Shown: positions 18,506 to 26,672 of the stretch, piece by piece
How positions within the stretch are numbered: the first letter of the stretch is position 1
Layout: every line of letters begins with the position of its first letter
Source of the DNA: Planctomycetales bacterium ZRK34
GTDB lineage: Bacteria > Planctomycetota > Phycisphaerae > Phycisphaerales > Zrk34
Direction of reading: 5' to 3'
DNA: 64,000 nt
Assembly (NCBI GenBank): GCA_014873095.1
Contig: CP050848.1
Location: 3,035,850 to 3,099,849, forward strand
The notes under the pieces: generated by a model
Seen by the model: only the letters and a program-made list of their open reading frames with translations
The model's database searches: none
What the model was told of the DNA's origin: nothing
Translations under genes and position numbers: made by a program

Positions 18506-21370
18506 TCACTTGGATTCGAACCAGTTTGTTCCCCAGGCCATGTCGACTTTCAGCGGAACGCTGAGTTGCATCGCGCCGGTCATCATGTCGTGGATGATCT
18601 TCGACTCGGATTCAACATGCTCGGTCGGAATCTCGAAGACCAGTTCGTCGTGAATCTGCAGCAGCATCTTCATCGGTCGGTCTTCAGCCTTGATGCGATG
18701 GTGAAGCTGAACCATGGCGGTTTTGATCAGGTCGGCGGCGGAGCCCTGGACGACGGTGTTGATGGCGATGCGGCGGCCGAAGGCGGCGGTGTTGCCGTTG
18801 CGTGATTTGACCTCGGGGATGGGGCGGCGGCGCTTGCAGATGGTTTCGACGTAGCCGCGCGTTTCGGCGGTCTGCACGCACTTGTCGAGAAACTCAGTGA
18901 TCTTCGGGTATTTCGCGTTGTAGTCGGCGATGATCTGCTTGGCGACATCGACGGATGAACCCGCGGTGCCCGAGGGCAGTCGCCGCGCCAGACCGTAGGG
19001 TGTGATCCCGTAGACGATGCCGAAGTTCACCATCTTCGCCACGCCGCGCTGCTCGCTGGTGACCTCATCCACGCCGACGCCGAACACCTCCGCCGCCACC
19101 GCCCGGTGAATGTCCAGGTCCTGCTCGAAGGCCTTCATGAGCCCCTTGTCCTGCGACAGGTGCGCCAGCAGTCGCAGCTCGATCTGCGAGTAGTCGGCCG
19201 ACAGCAGCACATGATCCTTCGGCGCGACAAACGCCTTGCGAATCTGCCGGCCAAGCTCGGTGCGGATCGGGATGTTCTGCAGATTCGGATCGGAAGACGA
19301 CAGCCGACCGGTTGCTGTCACCGTCTGGTTAAAGCTGGCGTGAATACGGCCGGTTTCGGGATTGATCGCGTCGACGAGCGTCTGCAGGTACGTGCTGCGC
19401 AGCTTGGTCAGCATGCGGTACTCGAGCACCAGCGAGGCGACGATCGAGCCGGGCGGTTCCTGCTCGTTGGCGATGCGCTCAAGCACCTCGCTGTCGGTCG
19501 ACGGCCCGGTCTTGCGTTTTTTCACGACCGTGCAGCCGAGCTTGTTGAACAGCACATCCGCAAGCTGCTTCGGTGAGTCGACGTTGAACGTCTCGCCGGC
19601 GGCTTCGATGATCTGATCAGCCAACTCGCCGATGCGCGCGTCGATGCTGCGGTTTTGCCGGCGAAGTTCTTCGGGGTCGACGGTGATGCCGTTGTATTCG
19701 AGTTCGGCCAGCACCTCGACCAGCGGCATCTCCAGCTTCTCGAAAAGCTCGACGAGCCCCATGATCTTCAGTTGCGGAGCGAACACCTCGCGCAGTCGCA
19801 GCGTGATGTCGGCATCTTCCGCGGAGTAATCTTTCACGGCTTCGGCGGTCAGGTCCGCCATCGATTTCTGATTCTTCCCGCTGCCGATCAAATCCTTGAT
19901 CGGGATCATCTCGTGCTGCAGATATGCCATCGATAGATTGTCGAGCTTGTGGCTCGACCGCGTGGCGTCGATCAGGTACGAGGCGATCATCGTGTCGAAG
20001 GTCTTCGTGGTCGTCGGAGTAAACCCGGCCCGGCGCAGGATCAACCGATCGTATTTCCAGTTCTGTGCAACCAGCGCGACGTCGGGGCTTTCCAGGATCG
20101 GGCGCAGGGCGTTGATGACGGTCTGCTCGTCGAGGTGGTCATCGGGTTTTGACGATCGCACGGGGATGTACACGCCGTGCTCGGGTTTCCACGCGAGGCA
20201 CACGCCGACGAGTTTCGCCTGCATCGGGTCCAGGCGATCGGTTTCGGTGTCGACGCAGATGGTTTTCTGTTGGCGAAGGGTTTTGACCAGGGCGTCGAGT
20301 TGTTTTTTGGTGGTGATCAGTTCGTAGTCGCCGGCGACATCGCGGGGCGCGGGCGCATCGGCGGATGTGTTGTCCAGGCCGAAGAAGAGGGAGTCGGCGG
20401 GGGCAGGTTCTTGCGATGCGGTTTTGGACCCCGACGACTCGCTGCGCTCGTCATCGGGCTTGGAGTTTGCGGGGGTGTCGGTCAGTGCGTCGAGGTCGTC
20501 GAGGTGGCGGTTGAAGCCGAGCTGTTTGAACATCGAGCGGAGGGCTTCGTACTGGATGCCGCCAACTTCGGCGTCTTCGAGGGTGAAGTCCATCGGCACA
20601 TCGTGCTTGAGCTTCACGAGTTGAAGATTCAGCGGGAGTCGGTCGCGGGCGGCTTGGATGTTTTCTTTCAGCTTGCCGGTGAGTTCATCGGTGTGGGCGA
20701 GCAGGTTTTCGAGCGTGCCGAACTGGCTGATCAGCTTGGCGGCCGTTTTGGGGCCGACGCCTTTGACACCCGGGATGTTGTCTACGTTGTCGCCCATCAG
20801 CGCGAGCATGTCGACGACCTGGGCGGGGGTGATGCCCTTGTCTTTTTCGAGTGTCGGCACATCGATCGTTTCATCTTTGTGGATGTCGTACATCTCGATG
20901 CGATCGGTGAGCAGTTGTTGAAGGTCTTTATCACGGGAGACGATGCGGATGCGGACATCGTCGCGATCGGTCAGGCGGTCGCAGAGCGTGGCGATGGTGT
21001 CATCGGCTTCGACGCCTTCGAGCCCGAGCACGGGCAGGTTGAACAGCTTGCAGATTTCAACAATGCGTTCGACCTGCGGCTGCAGATCTTCCGGCGGGGC
21101 TTCGCGGTTGGCTTTGTATTCGGGATCGAGCTGGGAGCGGAAAGTGCCGCGGTCGCCGGCGGCGTCGATGGTCACGACCACGTAATGCGGGCGGCACTCG
21201 CGGAACAGCTTCAGCAGCATGCCGGTGAACCCGAACGTGGCGTTGGTCGGTTCCTTGGTGACCGGCGAGGTCATCGCGGTGCGGATGGCGTGGTAGGCGC
21301 GGAAGATCTGCGCGTGGCCATCGATGACGTATAATGTCTTGAACCCATCTTTCGCAGGAGCAGCAGTCAT
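18506..21370 (-). CDS. polA: DNA polymerase I
   Basis: The 954-residue protein has all three PolA domains. The 5'-3' exonuclease comes first (about 1-290; L-Y-V-I-D-G-H-A-Q-I-F-R-A-Y, then G-V-G-P-K-T-A). A 3'-5' exonuclease follows with an intact D-T-E-T proofreading motif. The polymerase domain has motif A (D-Y-S-Q-I-E-L-R), the O-helix motif B (A-K-M-V-N-F-G-I-V-Y-G) and motif C (H-D-E at 907-909). The position equal to E. coli F762 is Phe, the usual form. An Ala/Asp/Ser-rich linker near 300-340 joins the domains. The start codon overlaps that of the divergent peroxiredoxin gene by two bases, so its promoter must lie inside that gene. Confidence 0.95.
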   Translation of the reverse strand: MTAAPAKDGFKTLYVIDGHAQIFRAYHAIRTAMTSPVTKEPTNATFGFTGMLLKLFRECRPHYVVVTIDAAGDRGTFRSQLDPEYKANREAPPEDLQPQVERIVEICKLFNLPVLGLEGVEADDTIATLCDRLTDRDDVRIRIVSRDKDLQQLLTDRIEMYDIHKDETIDVPTLEKDKGITPAQVVDMLALMGDNVDNIPGVKGVGPKTAAKLISQFGTLENLLAHTDELTGKLKENIQAARDRLPLNLQLVKLKHDVPMDFTLEDAEVGGIQYEALRSMFKQLGFNRHLDDLDALTDTPANSKPDDERSESSGSKTASQEPAPADSLFFGLDNTSADAPAPRDVAGDYELITTKKQLDALVKTLRQQKTICVDTETDRLDPMQAKLVGVCLAWKPEHGVYIPVRSSKPDDHLDEQTVINALRPILESPDVALVAQNWKYDRLILRRAGFTPTTTKTFDTMIASYLIDATRSSHKLDNLSMAYLQHEMIPIKDLIGSGKNQKSMADLTAEAVKDYSAEDADITLRLREVFAPQLKIMGLVELFEKLEMPLVEVLAELEYNGITVDPEELRRQNRSIDARIGELADQIIEAAGETFNVDSPKQLADVLFNKLGCTVVKKRKTGPSTDSEVLERIANEQEPPGSIVASLVLEYRMLTKLRSTYLQTLVDAINPETGRIHASFNQTVTATGRLSSSDPNLQNIPIRTELGRQIRKAFVAPKDHVLLSADYSQIELRLLAHLSQDKGLMKAFEQDLDIHRAVAAEVFGVGVDEVTSEQRGVAKMVNFGIVYGITPYGLARRLPSGTAGSSVDVAKQIIADYNAKYPKITEFLDKCVQTAETRGYVETICKRRRPIPEVKSRNGNTAAFGRRIAINTVVQGSAADLIKTAMVQLHHRIKAEDRPMKMLLQIHDELVFEIPTEHVESESKIIHDMMTGAMQLSVPLKVDMAWGTNWFESK

Positions 21371-21887
21371 GACGCGATTCTACCAGCTTTCGGCTGTCGT
21401 ATTGTTGTGCGCCGCGGTGGCTTTTGCCGCCGACACGCAATCGGCGGTCGACGTCGGCAAGCCGGCTCCGGGGTTTCGCCTGCCGGACCAGAACGATCAG
21501 CCGGTGAGTCTGACCGAACTGCGCGGCAAGTGGGTCGTGCTGTATTTCTACCCGAAAGACGACACGCCCGGCCGCACCGCCGAGGCTTGTGAGTTCACCG
21601 ACGCGTTGAAGGATTTCGAGTCAATGAAAGCCGTCGTGCTCGGGTGCTCACCCGATTCGCCGGAAAGTCACCGCAAGTTCATCGAAAAGCACGACCTGAA
21701 AATCTCGCTGCTCAGCGACCAAAAGCGACAGGTCATGACGACCTACGGCGCCTACGATGGCAAACGGGTCATCCGATCGACCGTGATCATCGACCCCAAC
21801 GGCAACATCGCCCACCACTGGCCGAAGGTCAAACCGCGCGGGCACGCTGCGGAGGTCAAGGCGAAGCTGGCCGAATTGCAGAAGTAA
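21369..21887 (+). CDS. exported Bcp/PrxQ-type peroxiredoxin lacking the peroxidatic cysteine
   Basis: The start at 21369 follows an AGGAG sequence and begins a signal peptide ending near residue 20 (V-A-F-A-A-D). The 172-residue product is a full thioredoxin-fold peroxiredoxin with V-V-L-Y-F-Y-P-K-D-D-T-P-G. The next residue, which in Bcp/PrxQ is the catalytic cysteine of P-G-C-T, is Arg69 (codon CGC at 21573-21575). The resolving cysteine, C74 in E-A-C-E-F, is kept. A single T-to-C change from TGC would explain this. Ordinary peroxidase chemistry should be lost, unless the remaining cysteine has taken over. A closely related intact copy lies 119 bases downstream. Confidence 0.85.
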   Translation: MTRFYQLSAVVLLCAAVAFAADTQSAVDVGKPAPGFRLPDQNDQPVSLTELRGKWVVLYFYPKDDTPGRTAEACEFTDALKDFESMKAVVLGCSPDSPESHRKFIEKHDLKISLLSDQKRQVMTTYGAYDGKRVIRSTVIIDPNGNIAHHWPKVKPRGHAAEVKAKLAELQK

Positions 21888-21894
21888 GACCATG

Positions 21895-21984
21895 ACACGA
21901 AGAACACGAAGGCGCGAAGGTCACGAAGAAGAAACGAATATAGATTTTTACTTCGTGACCTTCGCGCCTTCGTGTTCTTCGTGT
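21895..21984. repeat. 34-bp perfect inverted repeat between the two peroxiredoxin genes
   Basis: Arms at 21895-21928 and 21951-21984 are exact inverted copies of 34 bases with a 22-base loop. The arms are built of repeated CGAAG/ACACGAAG blocks. It sits 7 bases after the first peroxiredoxin stop and 22 bases before the second start, so the second gene's ribosome-binding site (CAGGAG at 21996-22001) is just outside it. A stem this long would form in RNA and can extrude in DNA. Confidence 0.85.
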
Positions 21985-22006
21985 TTGACTTTTTCAGGAG
22001 TGAATC

Positions 22007-22477
22007 ATGATTGAAGTCGGCAAGAAAGCCCCGGCCCTGACGCTGGTGAATCAGGACGACGACAAGGTCAAGCTCAGCGACTATGCGGGCAAGTGGGTGG
22101 TGCTGTATTTCTACCCGAAGGATGACACGCCCGGTTGCACGATCGAGGCATGTGAGTTCAGCGAGGGGATCAAAGATCTCGAAAAGCTCGATGCGATCGT
22201 GCTCGGGTGCAGCCCGGACGATGCGGAATCACATCGCAAGTTCATCGCCAAGCACAAGCTCAAGGTCGACCTGCTGAGTGATCCGTCGCACAAGGTGATG
22301 GAAAAGTACGGCGCCTGGGGCGAGAAGAACATGTACGGCAAGATCAAGGAAGGCGTGATCCGTTCGACGGTGATCATCGACCCGGCCGGCAAAGTCGCCC
22401 ATCACTGGAAGAAAGTCGGGGCCAAGGGCCATGCGGAGAAGGTGAAGGCGAAGCTGGCCGCGCTGCGCGAGGGTTGA
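22007..22477 (+). CDS. bcp: thiol peroxidase, Bcp/PrxQ family
   Basis: This cytoplasmic peroxiredoxin reduces hydroperoxides using a thiol couple. It has 156 residues and no signal peptide. The catalytic P-G-C-T motif is intact with peroxidatic Cys44, and the resolving Cys49 lies in E-A-C-E-F, the standard Bcp spacing of 5. The S-T-V-I-I-D-P-A-G-K and A-H-H-W core segments are also typical. It is a close paralogue of the upstream exported copy, so the pair looks like a tandem duplication in which one copy was exported and lost its catalytic cysteine. Confidence 0.93.
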   Translation: MIEVGKKAPALTLVNQDDDKVKLSDYAGKWVVLYFYPKDDTPGCTIEACEFSEGIKDLEKLDAIVLGCSPDDAESHRKFIAKHKLKVDLLSDPSHKVMEKYGAWGEKNMYGKIKEGVIRSTVIIDPAGKVAHHWKKVGAKGHAEKVKAKLAALREG

Positions 22478-22510
22478 TTGGTTAACTGGTTGATTCGTTG
22501 ACTGGAAAGA

Positions 22511-22555
22511 AAAAGACGCAGCCGGCGTTTAGGCGCGGGCTGCGTCTTATTTTTC
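22511..22555. terminator. bidirectional intrinsic terminator
   Basis: An 11-bp perfect stem (22513-22523 with 22538-22548) has A-rich sequence on its left and T-rich sequence on its right. It can therefore end transcripts of both convergent neighbours, bcp (+) and the CBS gene (-). It is nested inside a second, imperfect outer repeat of GGTTGACTGG-like blocks at about 22480-22506 and 22561-22590. Confidence 0.8.
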
Positions 22556-22592
22556 GTAGATGTCCAACGAACCAGTCAACCAGTCAACCGAC

Positions 22593-23033
22593 TCACACGC
22601 GGCCGTAGATGTACTCGTGCATGTACTGGATGGTGACCTCGCCGTCGCGGATGGCGTGGGCGTTGAGGTCGCCGATCGAGAGCATGGCCAGGACGGACTG
22701 ATCGCCGTTGACCACGGGCAGGTGGCGGATGCGGCGTGACTTCATGATCTGCCGGACATCGTCGACGGAGGTGTCGGCGGTCACGCAGACGACCTTGTCG
22801 GTCATGACATCGCCGACCTTGGTGGTGGCCGGGTCGTGTTGTTCAGCCACGACTCGCCTCAGCACGTCACGCTCAGTGAAGATACCGACGACGCGGTCGT
22901 TTTCCTCGACGATCAGGGCGCCGATTTTGTGCCGATTCATCAATTGCGTGGCTTCGAGCACGCTCACATTGCGATCGATGGTCGTCACGGCGTTCTGCTG
23001 CTTGGACGCAAGGATTTCCTGAACCGTAGTCAT
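22593..23033 (-). CDS. CBS-domain-pair protein
   Basis: The 146-residue protein is a single Bateman module of two CBS domains. The first is S-V-L-E-A-T-Q-L-M-N-R-H-K-I-G-A-L-I-V with G-I-F-T-E-R-D-V-L-R. The second is S-V-D-D-V-R-Q-I-M-K-S-R-R-I-R-H-L-P-V-V with L-S-I-G-D-L-N. Such stand-alone pairs bind adenosine nucleotides and act as energy or stress sensors on partner proteins. The start is supported by a CAGGAG sequence upstream. No partner gene is adjacent, so the regulated target is unknown. Confidence 0.9.
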   Translation of the reverse strand: MTTVQEILASKQQNAVTTIDRNVSVLEATQLMNRHKIGALIVEENDRVVGIFTERDVLRRVVAEQHDPATTKVGDVMTDKVVCVTADTSVDDVRQIMKSRRIRHLPVVNGDQSVLAMLSIGDLNAHAIRDGEVTIQYMHEYIYGRV

Positions 23034-23250
23034 AAGCGACTCCTGCTAAAGGTCTGGTTTAAACATCCTGCCCCGAGAGCCCGAGTGGGCACGTGAACTG
23101 AATTTACTAGAGTCTATGGAGCGCCGGGGCGGACGGCAATATTGTGAAAAAGATCGCAAACCGGTGTCGATGGAAGTGTTTATTTCGTGTATTTTGGTGG
23201 TTAAGGGGTTATCGTGATCGCCTGAGTGAACACTTCACGGGACATCGCTG

Positions 23251-24855
23251 ATGAGTGAACATGGTCGAGACGGTTGGGGAACGCGATTGGGCGTTATCCT
23301 CGCGGTGATGGGCAGCGCGGTCGGGCTGGGCAACTTTTTGAGGTTTCCCGGACTCGCGGCCCAATACGAAGGCGGGGCGTTCATGATCCCGTATTTCGTG
23401 GCGCTGTTTGTGCTGGGGCTGCCGCTGGCGTGGGGCGAATGGGCGATGGGCCGCTTCGGCGGGGCGCGGGGGTTCAACAGCTCACCGGGCATCTACCGCT
23501 CGATCTGGAAAAGTAAGGCGGCGCCGTACCTGGGTGTGCTCGGCATGATCGTGCCGGTCATCATCTACATGTATTACGTGCTGATCGAATCCTGGTGCCT
23601 GGGCTATGCGTGGTACTACCTCTCGGGCACGATGGCGCAGGTCGGCAAGGAGGCGGCGACGCTGGCGGCCGACGGCGCGCCGCTGAGCCGCGTGCCGTAT
23701 GAGAATCTGTTCTCCGGTTTCACCGGCGCCGAGGCCGATGGGGCGGCGGTCACCGGCGCGGGCATGATGTTTCTGCTGTTCTGCTTCGTGCTCAACTTTA
23801 TCCTGATCTACCGCGGGCTCAGCAAGGGCATCGAGAAGTTCTGCCTGATCGCCATGCCCGCCCTGATTCTCTGCGCGGTTCTCGTGCTGGTGCGTGTGCT
23901 GACGCTGCCGAACATCACCGAAGGGCTCGGGTTTATGTGGAACCCGCGCGGCGCGCCGGACAAGCCTTTTGTCGAAGGTTTCTTCGCTTCGCTGATGAAT
24001 CCGAAAATGTGGCTGGACGCCACGGGGCAGATCTTCTTCTCGTTGAGCGTCGGGTTCGGCATCATCATCACCTATTCGAGCTACCTCAAGGAAGACGACG
24101 ACATCGCGCTGTCGTCGCTGACCAGTGCCGCGGGCAACGAGTTCTGCGAAGTGGCGCTGGGTGGGCTGATCACGATACCAGCGGCGTTCATCTTCCTTGG
24201 GGCGGCGGCGGTCGGGTCGACCTTCACGCTCGGGTTTCTCACGTTGCCGATGGTGTTCGAGTCGATGCCGCTGGGGTATATCGCCGGGTTCCTGTTCTTC
24301 TTCCTGCTGTTCCTGGCGGCGGTGACCAGCTCGCTGAGCATGCTGCAGCCGGCGATCGCGCTGCTGGAAGAAGGACTCGGGGTCAACCGCAAGACATCGG
24401 TGTCGATACTCGGGTTCATGACGCTGTGCGGCACGAGCTTTGTGCTGTATTTCTCCGAGGGCACGCTGGCGCTGAGCACGTTCGACTTCTGGATCGGCAC
24501 GTTCTGCATCTACCTGCTGGCGATGTTCCAGGTGTTCCTGTTCGGCTGGGCGCTGGGGCCCAAGCGCGGCATGGAGGAACTGGACCGCGGGTCGGAGATA
24601 CACGTGCCGCGGGCGGTCGGGTTCATCCTCAGATGGGTCGCGCCGGTGTACCTGATGGTGATCTTCGTGGCGTTCGTGTGGGAACAGGCCAGTGCTGAAC
24701 GCGAGAGCAACATGTTCGCGCAGATCGTCGACAACAAAGTCGTGATGATGAGCGTCGGATTCATCGTGCTGGTGACGGTGTTCTTTCTGCTGATCATTCA
24801 TCAGGCGGTCAAGCGTTGGCAGCTTAACGAGGCGCAGCAGGAGGCGGGCTCATGA
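23251..24855 (+). CDS. LeuT-like sodium-dependent amino-acid transporter (NSS family)
   Basis: This 534-residue inner-membrane symporter of the neurotransmitter:sodium symporter family is very like Aquifex LeuT. The N-terminus reads W-G-T-R-L-G-V-I-L-A-V-M-G-S-A-V-G-L-G-N, then F-L-R-F-P. This is the unwound TM1 that binds Na+ and substrate (about residues 20-33). G-G-A-F-M-I-P-Y and E-W-A-M-G-R also match LeuT. Twelve membrane segments are expected. It likely imports a neutral or hydrophobic amino acid with Na+; the exact substrate needs assay. Its stop overlaps the start of the small partner gene at 24852. Confidence 0.93.
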   Translation: MSEHGRDGWGTRLGVILAVMGSAVGLGNFLRFPGLAAQYEGGAFMIPYFVALFVLGLPLAWGEWAMGRFGGARGFNSSPGIYRSIWKSKAAPYLGVLGMIVPVIIYMYYVLIESWCLGYAWYYLSGTMAQVGKEAATLAADGAPLSRVPYENLFSGFTGAEADGAAVTGAGMMFLLFCFVLNFILIYRGLSKGIEKFCLIAMPALILCAVLVLVRVLTLPNITEGLGFMWNPRGAPDKPFVEGFFASLMNPKMWLDATGQIFFSLSVGFGIIITYSSYLKEDDDIALSSLTSAAGNEFCEVALGGLITIPAAFIFLGAAAVGSTFTLGFLTLPMVFESMPLGYIAGFLFFFLLFLAAVTSSLSMLQPAIALLEEGLGVNRKTSVSILGFMTLCGTSFVLYFSEGTLALSTFDFWIGTFCIYLLAMFQVFLFGWALGPKRGMEELDRGSEIHVPRAVGFILRWVAPVYLMVIFVAFVWEQASAERESNMFAQIVDNKVVMMSVGFIVLVTVFFLLIIHQAVKRWQLNEAQQEAGS

Positions 24856-25001
24856 CGATCGGCGGATGGTTCACGATGATTGTGTCGGTGGGGTTCGTCA
24901 CGAGCCTGTTGAGCTGGTGCGTATTCAAAGTGCTGACGACGCCGGAGTCGACCAAACACATCCACGGCGAACTCGACATCGACACGCGCGACCGGGATTG
25001 A
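24852..25001 (+). CDS. 49-residue single-membrane-segment partner of the NSS transporter (MetS-like)
   Basis: An ATG at 24852 overlaps the transporter stop as ATGA and opens a 49-codon frame. The product starts M-T-I-G-G-W-F-T-M-I-V-S-V-G-F-V, giving one hydrophobic segment at about 5-28, then has a charged tail rich in Asp, Glu and His. Small one-helix proteins encoded right after NSS transporters are known, for example MetS of the Corynebacterium MetPS methionine importer. By position, size and topology this is a good match, but the sequence similarity has not been tested. Confidence 0.7.
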   Translation: MTIGGWFTMIVSVGFVTSLLSWCVFKVLTTPESTKHIHGELDIDTRDRD

Positions 25002-25010
25002 CGTTGATCT

Positions 25011-25122
25011 GTTTAGCCGGCGGGCTTGCCCGCCGCTTCGGGGCGGGTTTTTATTCGTCATATCGTTCGATCACGACGCGGCGCGCGTCAACGCAAGCGG
25101 CGGGCAAGCCCGCCGGCTAAAC
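25011..25122. repeat. 28-bp perfect inverted repeat between convergent genes
   Basis: Arms at 25011-25038 and 25095-25122 are exact inverted copies of 28 bases with a 56-base centre. Each arm also contains its own GCGGGC-TT-GCCCGC hairpin. The element fills the space between the NSS small-subunit gene (+) and the lipoprotein gene (-, stop at 25125). It starts with GTTTAGCCG, the same opening as the element at 29993, so the two may be members of one family. Confidence 0.8.
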
Positions 25123-25124
25123 GG

Positions 25125-25697
25125 TCACCGCGCCATGACGAAGCGGGGGTAGCCGAGCTGGTTGCGGAGGTAGACTTCGACGGTGCGGAGCAGGCGCTGC
25201 GTGGCGTCGTCATCGCGCTTGGCGGAGAAGGAGCCGGTGGCGTCGGCGCGGCCGAGGCGGTCGGCGAAGTTCCCACTGGCGTCGAGCAGGCGGACGGCGG
25301 TCGATCGCAGCGAGGCGGTGAAGGTGCCGCCGCCGGGGTTGTTTTTGGGAAACAGGAACCCGGCGCCGCTGTAGACCCCCGCGCCCTGGCCGGTGAAGAC
25401 GACATAGTTGATCGTGGCGTTGGTGGCGCGGACGTCGATGGGGGTGCGTCCGGCGCGGGGCTGCCAGTACATGCGGATGTGCACCGCCTGGGTGGGTGAC
25501 TCGGGCTCGCCTTCGATCAGCAGCACATCGAGATTATTCAAATCGTCGTAGCTGTAGACGGCGGTGGTGAAGTTGCCGGTCAGCTCGGCGGCTTCTTCGC
25601 CGGTGGAGCGGACCGCGAGGGTGCCTCCGGCGCATCCGCCGAGGGTGAGCAGGCCGGACAGCAGGGCCAACGACAGCAGCGCGAGGCGGTGGTTCAT
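25125..25697 (-). CDS. outer-membrane-type lipoprotein of unknown function
   Basis: The 190-residue protein starts with a lipoprotein signal: M-N-H-R-L-A-L-L, a hydrophobic stretch, then the lipobox L-G-G-C with Cys22 as the lipidated residue. The mature part is mostly beta (Y-V-V-F-T-G-Q-G-A-G-V-Y-S-G, a G-G-G-T-F-T strand) and ends in a helical region. I do not recognise the family. Its start overlaps the end of the amidohydrolase gene by 4 bases, so the two are co-translated. Confidence 0.65.
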   Translation of the reverse strand: MNHRLALLSLALLSGLLTLGGCAGGTLAVRSTGEEAAELTGNFTTAVYSYDDLNNLDVLLIEGEPESPTQAVHIRMYWQPRAGRTPIDVRATNATINYVVFTGQGAGVYSGAGFLFPKNNPGGGTFTASLRSTAVRLLDASGNFADRLGRADATGSFSAKRDDDATQRLLRTVEVYLRNQLGYPRFVMAR

Positions 25698-26626
25698 GAG
25701 TCGGACTCGTCCCGGGAGGGGGTGGTGACACGTGAGGGGGTGGGGCGCACGGGCATGGGGGGCGCCGATTCGGACTGGATGCCGCGCTTGAGCCCGAGGG
25801 CTGACAGGGCGTCGCGCTCGATGATGGAGCGGAGCTTCTCGCGCGGCACGGCGGGCAGGGCGGTGCCCTGGGCGAACTGATTGACCGAGTAGATGGTTTC
25901 GATCGCCTGCTGGGGCATCTGGTACGGGAAGCTGGAGCCGAACATCACGCGGTCGGTGACTTCCAGGTGATGGGCGGTCAGCAGCACCTGATAGAGCTGC
26001 CAGGGGCGCGTGGTCAGCACGGACAACTCGGTGAAGAGGTTGTTGTGCTTGCGGATGAGCGTGAGCAGTTCTTCAGCCCAGGGGTGACCGCTGTGGGTGA
26101 TGAGCATGCGGAGCTGGGGGAAGCTGCGGGCGACTTCATCGAGCAGGGCGGGGCGGGCGAATTCAAGATGCGAATCGCGGGTGAACTGCGAGCCCTGGTA
26201 GATGATGACCGGCAGGCCCATCGACTGGGCTTTGTCGTAGAGCTTCATCGCCCGGGAGTGGGTCGGGTGGAACGCCTGCTCGGAGGGGCTGATCACGACG
26301 CCGCTGAGCTTGAGGCTGGGCAGCTCGTCCATCTGGTCGGACCAGTCGTCGGCCATCGGGTCGATGCCGGCAAAGCCGATCATGCGATCGCGTCGGGCGG
26401 TGACGTAGTGACTGATCAGTGCGTTGGGCACGTCGGCGCCGAGATGGACGCTGCGAAACCCGAGCACGAACACGAGATCGAGGGCCGCGGTGGCCGCTTC
26501 GTGGGAGGCGGATGAGGCGTCGAGGCGTTCGTTGGCGACGGGATAGCGCTGCCGCATCAGGGCGCTGATCTGCGGGCCGAGCTGGTCGAGGCTCTGCCAC
26601 AGGTGGGTGTGCGTATCGACAATCAT
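25694..26626 (-). CDS. amidohydrolase (TIM-barrel metal-dependent hydrolase, amidohydrolase-2 type)
   Basis: The start at 26626 gives M-I-V-D-T-H-T-H at the N-terminus, which holds the first metal-binding H-x-H pair (His6, His8) directly after the initial strand, as in the amidohydrolase-2/decarboxylase family. A second histidine pair region (L-I-T-H-S-G-H-P-W) supplies further ligands, and M-F-G-S-S-F-P-Y follows near the end of the barrel. A longer in-frame start at 26653 adds 9 residues with no clear advantage. It sits between the O-antigen-ligase-like gene and the lipoprotein gene. The reaction is not predictable beyond metal-dependent hydrolysis or decarboxylation. Confidence 0.82.
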   Translation of the reverse strand: MIVDTHTHLWQSLDQLGPQISALMRQRYPVANERLDASSASHEAATAALDLVFVLGFRSVHLGADVPNALISHYVTARRDRMIGFAGIDPMADDWSDQMDELPSLKLSGVVISPSEQAFHPTHSRAMKLYDKAQSMGLPVIIYQGSQFTRDSHLEFARPALLDEVARSFPQLRMLITHSGHPWAEELLTLIRKHNNLFTELSVLTTRPWQLYQVLLTAHHLEVTDRVMFGSSFPYQMPQQAIETIYSVNQFAQGTALPAVPREKLRSIIERDALSALGLKRGIQSESAPPMPVRPTPSRVTTPSRDESDS

Positions 26627-26672
26627 ACGCACATCGTATCCGACCCACACCAAGCATCAAGGCGGGCGGGGC

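Noticed and set aside
20177..21334. A 385-codon plus-strand frame inside polA
   Set aside because: Gly/Val-rich antisense sequence; polA on the minus strand has all its motifs.
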